In this document: piece by piece, positions 46,222 to 58,084 of the stretch
Layout of the letters: each line of letters opens with the position of its first letter
Position numbering within the stretch: position 1 is the stretch's first letter
NCBI RefSeq assembly: GCF_902459615.1
Contig: NZ_CABPSA010000005.1
Span: 124,001-188,000, forward strand
DNA length: 64,000 nt
Direction: 5' to 3'
Origin: Pandoraea commovens
Lineage (GTDB): Bacteria > Pseudomonadota > Gammaproteobacteria > Burkholderiales > Burkholderiaceae
Translations under genes and position numbers: made by a program
The notes under the pieces: generated by a model
What the model was told of the DNA's origin: nothing
Databases searched by the model: none
Seen by the model: only the letters and a program-made list of their open reading frames with translations

Positions 46222-46240
46222 TGCAATTGCATCACCCTTG
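46213..46240. terminator. 28-bp perfect palindrome ending mntH and aroA
   Basis: CAAGGGTGATGCAATT followed by its mirror forms a loop-free 28-bp palindrome that includes the mntH stop codon. It is followed by TTTC on plus and lies three bases beyond the aroA stop on minus. Probably a bidirectional terminator. Confidence 0.7.
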
Positions 46241-46242
46241 TT

Positions 46243-47565
46243 TCAGGACGCGACTCTCGCGAACTCCGCGAAGTACGTCGGGAATGTCTTGGCGACACAT
46301 TTCGGATCGTTGATGGTGACCGGTACGCCCCCCAGACTCACGAGCGAGAAGCACATCGCCATCCGGTGATCGTCGTAAGTGTCGATAGCAGCGTTGGCGG
46401 TAAGCGTAGCCGGGGGCGTCACGCGCAGATAATCGGCCCCCTCTTCCACCGTCGCACCGACTTTGCGAAGCTCAATCGCCATCGCCGCCAGCCGATCCGT
46501 CTCCTTCACTCGCCAACTCGCCACATTGCGCAGCGTCGTCGTACCGTCCGCGAACAAGGCCGCGACGGCAATCGTCATGGCTGCATCGGGAATGTGATTG
46601 AAGTCCATATCCACAGCGCGCAGCTTGCCGGAGGGCGTGTCGATGCCGTGCACCTCAATGGCGTCATCGAACATCGTGACGCGCGCGCCCATGGCCGCCA
46701 GCGCGTCGACGAAACGCACATCGCCCTGCATGCTGTCGCGCCCCACACCTTCGACGCGCAACGGCCCGCCACCAATAGCACCGGCGGCGAGGAAGTACGA
46801 CGCCGACGACGCATCGCCCTCAACACGCACCTCGCCCGGACTCCGGTACTTCGCACCATCGGCATCCGCCGCAGGCAGTGTGAATCGCGACCAGCCATCC
46901 TGACGCACGTCGATGCCGAATCGACGCAGCAGACGCAGCGTGATGTCGATATACGGCTTCGAAATCAATTCGCCCTCGACCTCCACAACGATCTCCCCCG
47001 TCGCGGATGGCAGCAGCGGCAACGTCAGCAACAGCGCCGTCAGGAACTGACTGGACACATCGCCGCGCACGCGAATCGGGGCGGCAGGCGCGATCACCTC
47101 AGCCGGCTTGATATGCAACGGCGGGTACCCGGCATTCCCGAGGTAATCGATCTGCGCGCCAAGCTGGCGCAACCCGTCCACCAGATCGCCAATGGGGCGC
47201 TCGTGCATCCGCGCCACCCCCAAGACCTCGTAGTCACCGTGACTCAGCGACAACGCGGCCGTCAACGGACGAATCGCCGTGCCCGCATTCCCCATGAAGA
47301 GCTTTGCGGCCTTCACAGGAAACACGCCGCCACAACCCTCGACGATGAAATCGCGCGAGTCGCCGATCTGCGTCCACTTGACGCCCAGTGCGGCCAGCGC
47401 GTCGAGCATGACTCGCGTGTCGTCAGACGCCAGCAGCTCACGCACGTGCGTCGTACCGCGCGAGAGCGCCGCGAGCAGCAGCACGCGATTCGAGATACTT
47501 TTCGAGCCGGGCAGACGAAGCGTGCCTTCGGCGTGGCCGTATGGGCCGAGATCGAGCGTTTCCAT
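46243..47565 (-). CDS. aroA: 3-phosphoshikimate 1-carboxyvinyltransferase (EPSP synthase)
   Basis: Sixth step of the shikimate pathway and the glyphosate target. The 440-residue protein has '[19 protein letters not shown]', '[17 protein letters not shown]' (the glyphosate-relevant loop; Gly and Pro as in sensitive class I enzymes), '[12 protein letters not shown]' and '[12 protein letters not shown]'. The ATG at 47565 overlaps the tyrA stop by one base; the upstream in-frame start at 47589 lies within tyrA. Normally followed by cmk, here by the inverted mntH. Confidence 0.96.
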   Translation of the reverse strand: METLDLGPYGHAEGTLRLPGSKSISNRVLLLAALSRGTTHVRELLASDDTRVMLDALAALGVKWTQIGDSRDFIVEGCGGVFPVKAAKLFMGNAGTAIRPLTAALSLSHGDYEVLGVARMHERPIGDLVDGLRQLGAQIDYLGNAGYPPLHIKPAEVIAPAAPIRVRGDVSSQFLTALLLTLPLLPSATGEIVVEVEGELISKPYIDITLRLLRRFGIDVRQDGWSRFTLPAADADGAKYRSPGEVRVEGDASSASYFLAAGAIGGGPLRVEGVGRDSMQGDVRFVDALAAMGARVTMFDDAIEVHGIDTPSGKLRAVDMDFNHIPDAAMTIAVAALFADGTTTLRNVASWRVKETDRLAAMAIELRKVGATVEEGADYLRVTPPATLTANAAIDTYDDHRMAMCFSLVSLGGVPVTINDPKCVAKTFPTYFAEFARVAS

Positions 47566-48437
47566 TACTTTTCCTGTTGCTTGGCCCAATCCGTTCGCGC
47601 CTGACTGGTGCGAGCGAACACGGCCTCGAGACCGGCACCGTCGCCGGCATCGATCAATTGACGCAGTGAGCCGAGCGTGGCGAGGTAACCGTCCAGTTCG
47701 GAGAGCAGCGCGTCGCGGTTGGCGACGCAGATGTCACGCCACATCTCCGGATTCGACGCCGCAATGCGCGTGAAATCCCGAAAACCACCGCCAGCGAATC
47801 CGAACTTCAGCGCAGCATCCGGTGCATCGAGAATCTGCGCGATCAACGCGTACGACAGCACGTGCGGCAAATGGCTGACCGACGCGAATACGCGATCGTG
47901 CTGCCGCTCGGTCATCTCCGAGACGCGTGCGCCGGTCGCTTCCCACATCGCCCGCACGCGTGCGACATCGTCTGCACGATTGGCCGGTTGCGGGCACAAC
48001 ACGACCCGACGGTCACGGTAGAGATCGACCTTCGCGGCATCGACACCGGACAGCTCCGCCCCGGCGATCGGGTGCCCCGGCACAAAACGCCAGGCTTCGT
48101 CGCCCAGCGCCTCGTGCGCAGCGGCGACGGCATCCGTCTTGGTGCTGCCAGCATCGGTCACGATCGTCTCGCCGCTCAGATGCGGACGAATGGCCGCCAG
48201 CAGCGCCGGCGTCTGCGCGACGGGTGCGGCGAGCAGCACGATGTCCGCCCCCGACAACGCGTCCGCCATCGACGTGGCAGCCCGATCGATCACACCCAGT
48301 TCGCAAGCGCGTGCGAGCGAGGCTTCGGTCCGGCCGACGCCCACGACTTCGTTCACCGCACCCGCGGCTTTGAGCGCGCGCGCAAGCGAACCGCCGATCA
48401 GTCCGACGCCGCAGATAACGAGTTTATTAAGACGCAT
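47565..48437 (-). CDS. tyrA: Prephenate dehydrogenase
   Basis: Converts prephenate (or arogenate) to the tyrosine precursor with NAD(P). The 290-residue protein has the Rossmann '[22 protein letters not shown]', '[12 protein letters not shown]', '[16 protein letters not shown]', the catalytic His in '[15 protein letters not shown]' and '[21 protein letters not shown]'. No chorismate mutase or ACT domain is fused. It begins 17 bases after pheA; the aminotransferase hisC often found between them in Burkholderiales is absent. Confidence 0.95.
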   Translation of the reverse strand: MRLNKLVICGVGLIGGSLARALKAAGAVNEVVGVGRTEASLARACELGVIDRAATSMADALSGADIVLLAAPVAQTPALLAAIRPHLSGETIVTDAGSTKTDAVAAAHEALGDEAWRFVPGHPIAGAELSGVDAAKVDLYRDRRVVLCPQPANRADDVARVRAMWEATGARVSEMTERQHDRVFASVSHLPHVLSYALIAQILDAPDAALKFGFAGGGFRDFTRIAASNPEMWRDICVANRDALLSELDGYLATLGSLRQLIDAGDGAGLEAVFARTSQARTDWAKQQEK

Positions 48438-48454
48438 GGTGGCCCGCCTGTCGT

Positions 48455-49567
48455 TCAGGCGGAACGCGGGTACGACCCGAGCACCTTGCAGTAGGCCGCA
48501 TTCTGGCGAAGCGCCTCGAGCGCCTTCGCGACGTTCTCATCGTCGCGATGCCCTTCGAAGTCGACGTAGAAGTAATACTCCCACGTACCACTCTTCGCGG
48601 GACGCGATTCGAAACGCGTCATCGACACACCGTTATTCGCCAGCGGTTCGAGCAACGCCACCACTGCGCCTGCACGGTTCGGCACGGAGAGAATCAGCGA
48701 CGTCTGATCGCGACCGCTCGGTGCTGGGTCCTGCGTACCGATGACGACGAAGCGCGTGCGATTATGCGGATCGTCCTGCACGTGCGAGAAAGCGATTTGC
48801 AGTCCGTACTGCGTCGCCGCCGACTCGCCGGCAATCGCCGCGATGGACGGGTCGGCTGCCGCCATGCGGGCGGCTTCGGCATTGCTCGACACGGCCTGAC
48901 GCTCAAGCTGCGGAAAGTGTGCCGTGAGCCAATGCTGGCATTGCGCCAGCGACTGCGCATGCGAACAGATACGCGTCACACCGTCGAGCGTGCCGGTGCG
49001 CGACATCAGGTTGTGATGGATCGGCAACGCCACTTCACCACCGATGGTGAGCGGGCTCTGCAGCAACAGGTCCAGCGTGCGCGACACGACGCCTTCGGTC
49101 GAGTTCTCGACGGGGACGACACCGAAATCGGCACTGCCCGCTTCGACAGCGCGGAACACTTCGTCAAGCGACGGGCACGGCAGGCCCTTCACGCTTTGGC
49201 CGAAATAGGACAAGGCCGCTTGCTCACTGTAGGTTCCCGCCGGGCCGAGATAGGCCACGGTCATCACCTTCTCGAGCGCGCGGCTGGCCGACATGATTTC
49301 GCGCCAGATCGACGCGAGATTGTCCCCATAAAGCGGTCCGTCATTAGCTTGTTGCAGACGCGAAATCACCTGCAGTTCGCGCTCGGGCCGGAACACTGCC
49401 GCGCCGAAACGCTTTTTGACCTCACCCACTTCCAGGGCGACGGCCGCACGTTGGTTCAACAGCTTGAGCAGCTGCGCGTCGATGGCATCGATTTTCTCGC
49501 GCAAGGGGCGCAGCGATGCGTTCAGATCGTCTTCCATGGAGCGTATTGTCTTCTTGCTATGTGACAT
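48455..49567 (-). CDS. pheA: Bifunctional chorismate mutase / prephenate dehydratase
   Basis: P-protein for phenylalanine synthesis. The 370-residue product has an AroQ chorismate mutase domain (about 18-100: 'LREKIDAIDAQLLKLLNQRAAVALEVGEVKK'), a dehydratase domain from 'VAYLGPAGTYSEQAAL' with 'VPVENSTEGVV' and 'TRFVVIG', and a C-terminal ACT domain with 'LLEPLANNGVSMTRFESRPAKSGTWEYYFYVDFEGH', whose ESRP motif binds Phe for feedback inhibition. Start 49567 (GGGAG ten bases away) or Met11 at 49537. Confidence 0.95.
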   Translation of the reverse strand: MSHSKKTIRSMEDDLNASLRPLREKIDAIDAQLLKLLNQRAAVALEVGEVKKRFGAAVFRPERELQVISRLQQANDGPLYGDNLASIWREIMSASRALEKVMTVAYLGPAGTYSEQAALSYFGQSVKGLPCPSLDEVFRAVEAGSADFGVVPVENSTEGVVSRTLDLLLQSPLTIGGEVALPIHHNLMSRTGTLDGVTRICSHAQSLAQCQHWLTAHFPQLERQAVSSNAEAARMAAADPSIAAIAGESAATQYGLQIAFSHVQDDPHNRTRFVVIGTQDPAPSGRDQTSLILSVPNRAGAVVALLEPLANNGVSMTRFESRPAKSGTWEYYFYVDFEGHRDDENVAKALEALRQNAAYCKVLGSYPRSA

Positions 49568-49639
49568 GGTCAGGCAACTCCCAGCGCGACGCTCCCAATC
49601 AAATTGAGGAACACGCGTCGCACTGGCAATGTGCCCTCG

Positions 49640-50752
49640 TCAGCCGTGGCTGCGCTCGAATTCGCGCAGGTAGTCGACCAGTGCCTCGACGCCGGCAAGC
49701 GGCATTGCGTTGTAGATCGAGGCGCGCATGCCTCCCACGGACTTGTGGCCCTTGAGTTGCAGCAGGCCGCGCTCGCGAGCGCCGGCCAGGAAAGTTTCGT
49801 TCAGTGCGTCGTCGTTCAGGAAGAACGGCACATTCATACGCGAGCGGCAATCCGGCGCGACCGACGTGCGATAGAAGCCGCTGCCGTCGAGATACCCGTA
49901 CAGCAGATCGGCTTTCGCTTTGTTCGCCGCCTCCATTGCCGCCAGACCGCCCTGACGCTTGAGCCACTGGAACACCAGACCGGCGATATAGATGGCGTAC
50001 GTCGGGGGCGTATTGAACATCGAATCGTTCTCGGCCACGATCTTCCAGTCGAAAGCGCTCGGCGTGAACGGCAACGCACGACCCAGCAGATCGTCACGAA
50101 CGATGACGACCGTCAGCCCCGACGGACCGATATTCTTTTGTGCACCGCCGTACATCACACCAAACTTCGACACGTCCATCGGACGCGAAAGAATGTGCGA
50201 GGAAACGTCGGCAACGAGTGGCACGTCCGGCAGACCGGCAGCCGCCAGATCGGGTGTCCAGAAATACTCTACGCCGTGAATGGTCTCATTCGTGCAAATG
50301 TGCACGTACGCCGGATCCTTCGAAAGCTTCCACTCGTCGACTTTCGGCAAGCGAGTGAACTTCTCGGCCTCGGTACTCACGGCAATGTTGACGTCGCAAT
50401 ACTTGCGCGCTTCCTTCTCCGATTTGACGGACCACGAACCGGTCACCACGTAATCGGCCGTGCGGCGCTCATTGGCACGTGCACCACCCAGCAAATTCAT
50501 CGGGATGATAGCGTTCTCGGCAAGCGCGCCGCCCTGCATGAACAGGATGCGGTAATTGTCCGGGACGGCCAGCAGCTCGCGCAGATCGGCTTGCGCCTGC
50601 GCCAGGATGCTCATGAACTCGCGACCGCGATGGCTCATCTCCATCACGCCCATACCGGCACCGTGCCAGTCGAGCATCTCCTCGGCCGCCTGGGTGAGGA
50701 CCTCGGCCGGCAATGCAGCCGGGCCGGCGGAAAAATTGAAAGCGCGCGTCAT
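49640..50752 (-). CDS. serC: Phosphoserine aminotransferase
   Basis: PLP enzyme of serine (and pyridoxine) synthesis. The 370-residue protein starts '[19 protein letters not shown]', has '[13 protein letters not shown]', '[17 protein letters not shown]', the PLP Lys206 in '[12 protein letters not shown]', '[20 protein letters not shown]' and '[17 protein letters not shown]'. The start codon at 50752 has no strong ribosome-binding site, and a 15-pair hairpin ends 22 bases upstream of it, so expression may be controlled in the leader. It heads the serC-pheA-tyrA-aroA set. Confidence 0.96.
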   Translation of the reverse strand: MTRAFNFSAGPAALPAEVLTQAAEEMLDWHGAGMGVMEMSHRGREFMSILAQAQADLRELLAVPDNYRILFMQGGALAENAIIPMNLLGGARANERRTADYVVTGSWSVKSEKEARKYCDVNIAVSTEAEKFTRLPKVDEWKLSKDPAYVHICTNETIHGVEYFWTPDLAAAGLPDVPLVADVSSHILSRPMDVSKFGVMYGGAQKNIGPSGLTVVIVRDDLLGRALPFTPSAFDWKIVAENDSMFNTPPTYAIYIAGLVFQWLKRQGGLAAMEAANKAKADLLYGYLDGSGFYRTSVAPDCRSRMNVPFFLNDDALNETFLAGARERGLLQLKGHKSVGGMRASIYNAMPLAGVEALVDYLREFERSHG

Positions 50753-50773
50753 ATTGGATTTGCTGCAGTAAAA

Positions 50774-50820
50774 GTGAAACGCAAGCCGGCGGAATTCGAC
50801 CCGTGCGGCTTGCGTTTCAC
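50774..50820 (-). promoter_or_regulatory. Terminator-like hairpin in the serC leader
   Basis: GTGAAACGCAAGCCG (50774-50788) and CGGCTTGCGTTTCAC (50806-50820) form a perfect 15-pair stem with a 17-base loop. On the minus strand it is followed at once by TTTTAC, then 16 bases later by the serC ATG. It can serve as an attenuator, a terminator of upstream read-through, or a structure limiting ribosome access. Confidence 0.65.
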
Positions 50821-50977
50821 GTCTTGACTCGTTTAGCGGCTGCGGCAAAGACTCACTATACCGCCAGTTAGGCATTAGGTGCGGGCACCCGTCTTAAATC
50901 AGACGCCGACCGACCGTCTCTCGGAATGATCCGAACTGACGCCTGCGTTGGTGGCGACATTGCCTCCTCCAACGCAA

Positions 50978-51011
50978 AATGGCCGTTTGCGATCTCTCGC
51001 AAACGACCATT
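50978..51011 (-). terminator. Terminator after the DUF2059 gene
   Basis: AATGGCCGTTTGCGA pairs with TCGCAAACGACCATT around TCTC with one G-T mismatch-type pair. On minus it is followed by TTGCG. It lies 33 bases past the stop of the DUF2059 gene. Confidence 0.7.
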
Positions 51012-51043
51012 ATCCGGCAATCCCCGAGGGGACTGGCCGAAAT

Positions 51044-51631
51044 TTACTTCTTGGCCGGACCCTTCGGTGCCGACTTGGCGGCTGCCGCGATTTCGGCGTC
51101 AGCTTGCTTGCTGGTCGCGTCGATCGATTGCGGCATGTACTTCTGCATCAGGCCGCCAACGACTTCCTGGCCAACCTGATCCTGCACCTTGATGTACTTC
51201 TGGCCGACTGCGCTCTTGTAGAAAGCGGTCAGACCCTTGATTTCGTCGGTCGTGTAGAACTTGCCGTAAGCGTTGTACTGCGCTTGCACAGCGTCGTTCT
51301 TGAAGGCGTCGGTCGTGAAGACCTTTCCCGCGCCGTCAACCAGCTTTTGCACCGAGTTTTGTTGCAGCGTCGGCACGATGGCCTGCTTCTGCGCGTCGCT
51401 CAACGTCTTGTTTTCAACCAGTTGACGCTCGAGTACCTGCGGAGCCAGTTGCTTGGCTTGCTGTGCCGCGCCGTCGCCGATGGCGCTGACGAGCTTGCTC
51501 GAGTCGATGGCTTCAAGCAGCTCCTTGATGGCTGCCTTCTTGTCCGCGTCAAGCGGAGCGCTCTGCTGAGCCATTGCCATTGCCGGTGCTGCGAGCAGCA
51601 GCCACATCCACTTCTTGACGTTGTGTTGCAT
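51044..51631 (-). CDS. DUF2059 domain periplasmic protein
   Basis: A 195-residue secreted protein with signal peptide 'MQHNVKKWMWLLLAAPAMAMAQ' and a helical DUF2059 region: 'AAIKELLEAIDSSKLVSAIGDGAAQQAKQL', 'FTTDEIKGLTAFYKSAVGQKYIKVQDQVGQEVVGGLMQKYMPQ'. The C-terminus is Ala/Lys-rich. Function unknown; the family is common beside gyrA and serC in Burkholderiales. The start at 51631 has GGAG about eleven bases upstream. It lies 141 bases after gyrA and is closed by its own terminator. Confidence 0.85.
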   Translation of the reverse strand: MQHNVKKWMWLLLAAPAMAMAQQSAPLDADKKAAIKELLEAIDSSKLVSAIGDGAAQQAKQLAPQVLERQLVENKTLSDAQKQAIVPTLQQNSVQKLVDGAGKVFTTDAFKNDAVQAQYNAYGKFYTTDEIKGLTAFYKSAVGQKYIKVQDQVGQEVVGGLMQKYMPQSIDATSKQADAEIAAAAKSAPKGPAKK

Positions 51632-51772
51632 AGTAATAGTCACTCCAAAGTTCGTCGGCCTTCGCTGACGATAAATAGATGCATCCTCGCCTGGGCACTT
51701 CACTGCATCGGGCCAGATTCTACTGACTTTTCGGGGCAATGCACCCCTAGATTACATCGAGTTACGCCGGTA

Positions 51773-54394
<2,622 letters not shown>

Positions 54395-54805
54395 TATCCG
54401 TGTCTATCAAGCCCTAATCGCGATAGGCGGCTGCCGGCGATATGATCTTGCGATTCTAACATGCCCGTCATAGGCATCCGAAACGAGCGTGATGCGATGC
54501 ACAAGAGACGTCTGGCACGCCAAAACGTCAAACAAGGGAAAGAAATGAAACGGTTGGCGAGGGGCCTCAAAAGGTGTTGCGCTCAAACCACAACTGCGCC
54601 ACGACGGGCGGCAAAGCTGGGGTTTTTATCGCGAGCGTCCGAATCGCTATGGCAAAATGCCGTGGCATAAGTTAGACATTATTCGAAGTGCATGGGCCAT
54701 GCTTTCGCGCATTTGCCGATGTTATACTTCGAGCGATGTAAGACTTTGGTTCTGTCGTCTAGGCTCGCAGTAAACCTGCGGTAATCTCATTTCGAGAGGA
54801 GAAAT
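54395..54805. other. Divergent gyrA-ompA intergenic region
   Basis: 411 bases without a supported gene. A short open frame at 54461-54670 has no codon bias or ribosome-binding site. Possible -10 elements are TAGAAT (minus, 54458-54453) for gyrA and TATACT (plus, 54723-54728) for ompA. A small hairpin CGCAG/CTGCG lies in the ompA leader near 54765. Confidence 0.55.
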
Positions 54806-55474
54806 ATGAATAAATTCGCTAAGCTCGCGATCGTTGCAGCTACCGCAGTGATGGCTGCTTCGGCTATGGCCCAAAACTACGTCGAGAAGGCTCCGGGCCC
54901 GATCGCGGCCTCGAAGCAAGCCGTCAACGACAACTGGGTGAACGGCAGCGGCGAGTGGGTTTGGAAGAACGGCTCGGACGAACTGTGCTGGCGCGATGCG
55001 TACTGGACCCCGGCTACGGCTAACGCCAAGTGCGACGGTTCGATCATCGCTCAAGTCGCAGCTCCGGCACCGGCCCCGGTCGCTCCGGTCGCTCCGGTTT
55101 CGCAAAAGGTCACGTACCAGGCTGACGCACTGTTCGACTTCGACAAGGCTATCCTGAAGCCGGCCGGCAAGCAGAAGCTGGACGACCTGGCTAGCAAGGT
55201 TCAGGCTCTGAACCTGGAAGTCGTGGTTGCTACGGGCTACACGGACCGCATCGGTTCGGACAAGTACAACGACCGTCTGTCGCTGCGCCGCGCTCAAGCT
55301 GTGAAGGCTTACCTGGTCAGCAAGGGCGTCGAAGCCAACCGCGTGTACACGGAAGGCAAGGGCAAGCGTAACCCGGTTACGACCGATTGCAAGGGCCCGG
55401 TTAACGCCAAGCTCAAGGCTTGCCTCGCACCGGATCGTCGCGTGGAAGTCGAAGTCGTCGGCACGAGCAAGTAA
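54806..55474 (+). CDS. ompA: OmpA-family outer-membrane protein
   Basis: The 222-residue product has a signal peptide cut after 'AMA' (about residue 22), a short region with Cys61 and Cys76 that may form a disulfide ('DELCWRDAYW', 'NAKCDG'), an Ala/Pro hinge, and a C-terminal OmpA peptidoglycan-binding domain from about 105: 'ALFDFDKAILKPAGKQKLDDLA', 'GYTDRIGSDKYNDRLSLRRAQAVKAYLVSKGV', 'GKGKRNPV' and 'LAPDRRVEVEVVG'. It lacks the eight-strand barrel of E. coli OmpA. AGGAG precedes the ATG, and codon use is highly biased, as in abundant proteins. A strong terminator follows. Confidence 0.93.
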   Translation: MNKFAKLAIVAATAVMAASAMAQNYVEKAPGPIAASKQAVNDNWVNGSGEWVWKNGSDELCWRDAYWTPATANAKCDGSIIAQVAAPAPAPVAPVAPVSQKVTYQADALFDFDKAILKPAGKQKLDDLASKVQALNLEVVVATGYTDRIGSDKYNDRLSLRRAQAVKAYLVSKGVEANRVYTEGKGKRNPVTTDCKGPVNAKLKACLAPDRRVEVEVVGTSK

Positions 55475-55492
55475 TACGCTCTACCGGCAACG

Positions 55493-55522
55493 AAAAAACC
55501 CCGCCTCGGCGGGGTTTTTTTT
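55493..55522 (+). terminator. Terminator after ompA
   Basis: AAAAAACCCCGC/GCGGGGTTTTTTTT with CTCG loop, a canonical strong terminator. The A-run also serves the minus-strand gene that ends at 55573. Confidence 0.93.
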
Positions 55523-55572
55523 CGTCCCTGGAAAACGATCGGACAGCCGGATCGAACGATGCGCCAGCGACC

Positions 55573-56361
55573 TCAGGCCTCACTGCCCAACTGCGGGTAT
55601 TGGCGCCTGACCATGAACGCCATCAGCGCCTTGACCGGACGGTCGCGCCACCACGATCCGGTCTCCAGCGGCTTGAACATCATGCGCGTGGCAGCCTCCA
55701 CCGGCATGTACTGCTTCATGACGTCGCCCGACATCTCCAGGAAGGCATCCCACGTCATCGTCTCGAACGGCGGCGGCGTGCGCCAGAAGCGGTTGAGCGG
55801 TTCGAACGCAAACGCGATGTCTTCGTCTCGCACGAGTTCGCTGCGCGCCACCATCGTGCGCAACCGACTGATAACCCCGTGCTGCTCCACCGCGTTGTAC
55901 CGGTCGAAGGTCTTGCGGAAATAGCGGTAGTGGCCGACTTCTTCGCTGCTCAGCTTATGCATCATCTGCTTGAGTTCGTCGACCGGCATATACGATTCGA
56001 GGCAGCGGTAGATCATGGCCGTCTGCGTCTCTGTGACGCACCGCGACAGGGCCTCGAGCGCCAGCGACGGGCGCATGTACTGCACGTCGCAGCGTGGCTT
56101 GTAGCGTGCCAGAAACGCCTCATAAGCCCGGGACCAATCGAACTCCGGCCACACACGGGCGATATAGTCTTTGGCAAGTCGCCCGTGCTCGACTTCCTCG
56201 GGCAGCCAGGTATCTTGAAGCCATGTGCGCATCTCGTCGTCGTCGCCATACATCTGGTTGAGCGTGGAGACAAACTCGGGGACACTGGTCTCGATGAACG
56301 ACACCGTGGCGAGGGAATAGAAGATGAACGCGTTGCTACGAACAGACGGCTCTGCTGCCAT
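55573..56361 (-). CDS. Ferritin-like diiron protein of unknown function
   Basis: A 262-residue, mostly helical protein without signal peptide. A full set of putative diiron ligands is visible in the order expected for the ferritin-like four-helix fold: Glu24 ('FIETSVPEF'), Glu56 and His59 ('EEVEHGRLAKDY'), Glu111 ('VTETQTAM'), Glu141 and His144 ('SEEVGHYRYF'). The 'EEVEHG' and paired ExxH spacing recalls acyl-ACP desaturases and related oxygenases rather than ferritin itself. It could oxidise a lipid or other small molecule, but no partner gene points to one. It converges with ompA and diverges from the EVE gene. Confidence 0.75.
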   Translation of the reverse strand: MAAEPSVRSNAFIFYSLATVSFIETSVPEFVSTLNQMYGDDDEMRTWLQDTWLPEEVEHGRLAKDYIARVWPEFDWSRAYEAFLARYKPRCDVQYMRPSLALEALSRCVTETQTAMIYRCLESYMPVDELKQMMHKLSSEEVGHYRYFRKTFDRYNAVEQHGVISRLRTMVARSELVRDEDIAFAFEPLNRFWRTPPPFETMTWDAFLEMSGDVMKQYMPVEAATRMMFKPLETGSWWRDRPVKALMAFMVRRQYPQLGSEA

Positions 56362-56550
56362 GACTCACGCTCCTATCGGCATAGGCGGTTGAACATGTAC
56401 ATGAAACGTCACGCAAAGGTCACAAAAGCATAGTATAGGAATTGGCCCAATATCGCAGTGCGGCAAACATTCGATAACAGATACATCGTCTTCGCACGCG
56501 ATGTCCTCACAATGCCCACCGTACCGCACCACACCCAACACCGACACCTC

Positions 56551-57021
<471 letters not shown>

Positions 57022-57185
57022 TTTGGGAAAAGTATCCAAAAAGCGGAACCAAAATTGTTGCGATAGCGTCTGTATAACGTTGCCGCCATGTGCATAGTGT
57101 GTACCCACTCGCTGGCATAGTGGCTTCAACCGGTCAAACGTTCGCCGCCAAGATGCGAACTCACACTCGAAAAAGGACAACAACT

Positions 57186-57893
57186 ATGCGCAAGTCTCTC
57201 GCTGCTGCTCTTCTGATTGCGACTGCCGCCAACGCCGCGTATGCCCAGTCGGGCGACGAATCGACGCGTCAGGTTTCCGGCGTGCTGGGTCTCGAAGCGA
57301 ACGCCACGAAGGAAGTCGAACAGGACACCGTGCACATCACCATGTCGGCGCAGGAGCAAGGTCCCGACGCGGCCACCGTGTCGCGCAACCTCACGCAGAA
57401 GGCGAACAAGGCGATGTCCGTCGCCAAGAGCCAGAGCGCTGTCGACGTGCACACCGGCAACGTCTCGCTGTATCCGACGACCAACCGCGACGGCAAGATT
57501 ACGGCCTGGCGCGGTCGCACCGAACTGCAAATGACGTCGAAGGATTTCGGTGCGGCGTCGCGTCTCGCGAGCCAGATCTCGGACCAGATGCAGATGGACG
57601 GCGTGTCGTTCTCGCTCTCGCGTGAAGCGCAGGAGAAGACGCAGGCCGAGCTGACCAATCAGGCAATTCAGGCGTTCCGCAATCAGGCACAGAACAACGT
57701 GAAGGCGTTCGGTTACAGCGGCTACACGATCCGTCAGGTGCAGGTCGGCTCGAACGCGCCGATGATGCCGCGCCCGTACGCGATGAAGGCGATGGCCATG
57801 AGCGCCAGCGCCGACGCGGCGCCGCCGATGCAGCTCGAAGGCGGCAAGACGCAAGTGACCGTCACGGTTTCGGGTACGGTGCAGATGAAGTAA
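57186..57893 (+). CDS. SIMPL (DUF541) domain periplasmic protein
   Basis: A 235-residue secreted protein with signal 'MRKSLAAALLIATAANAAYA' and a SIMPL/DUF541 domain: 'EVEQDTVHITMSAQEQGPDAATVSRNLTQKANKAM', 'VDVHTGNVSLYPTTNRDGKITAWRGRTELQMTSKDFGAASRLAS' and 'KTQVTVTVSGTVQMK'. Relatives include E. coli YggE, linked to oxidative stress tolerance; the biochemical role is unknown. The start at 57186 follows AAAAGGACAACAACT. A terminator follows. Confidence 0.87.
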   Translation: MRKSLAAALLIATAANAAYAQSGDESTRQVSGVLGLEANATKEVEQDTVHITMSAQEQGPDAATVSRNLTQKANKAMSVAKSQSAVDVHTGNVSLYPTTNRDGKITAWRGRTELQMTSKDFGAASRLASQISDQMQMDGVSFSLSREAQEKTQAELTNQAIQAFRNQAQNNVKAFGYSGYTIRQVQVGSNAPMMPRPYAMKAMAMSASADAAPPMQLEGGKTQVTVTVSGTVQMK

Positions 57894-57930
57894 GCGGTGC
57901 GCCGCTAACCTGCGGACAGCACCAAAAAGC

Positions 57931-57965
57931 AATGCCGCCTCCGGTACTCCGGGGCGGCATTTTTT
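57931..57965. terminator. Terminator after the SIMPL gene
   Basis: AATGCCGCC/GGCGGCATT stem with an inner CCGG/CCGG pairing, followed by six Ts. Confidence 0.88.
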
Positions 57966-58084
57966 ACGTCGGTGGCAAACGTCGTGGCGTGTCACATTGC
58001 CGCGGGGCGCCGCATGCTCCAGACGCCCCGCGGGAGGTCGCAAGTCCCCCGCCCAACCTCATGCGACAACGTGTCGCAAGCGAC

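Noticed and set aside
54461-54670. 69-codon open frame between gyrA and ompA
   Set aside because: Basic, low-complexity translation, no good ribosome-binding site, and atypical codon use in a promoter region.
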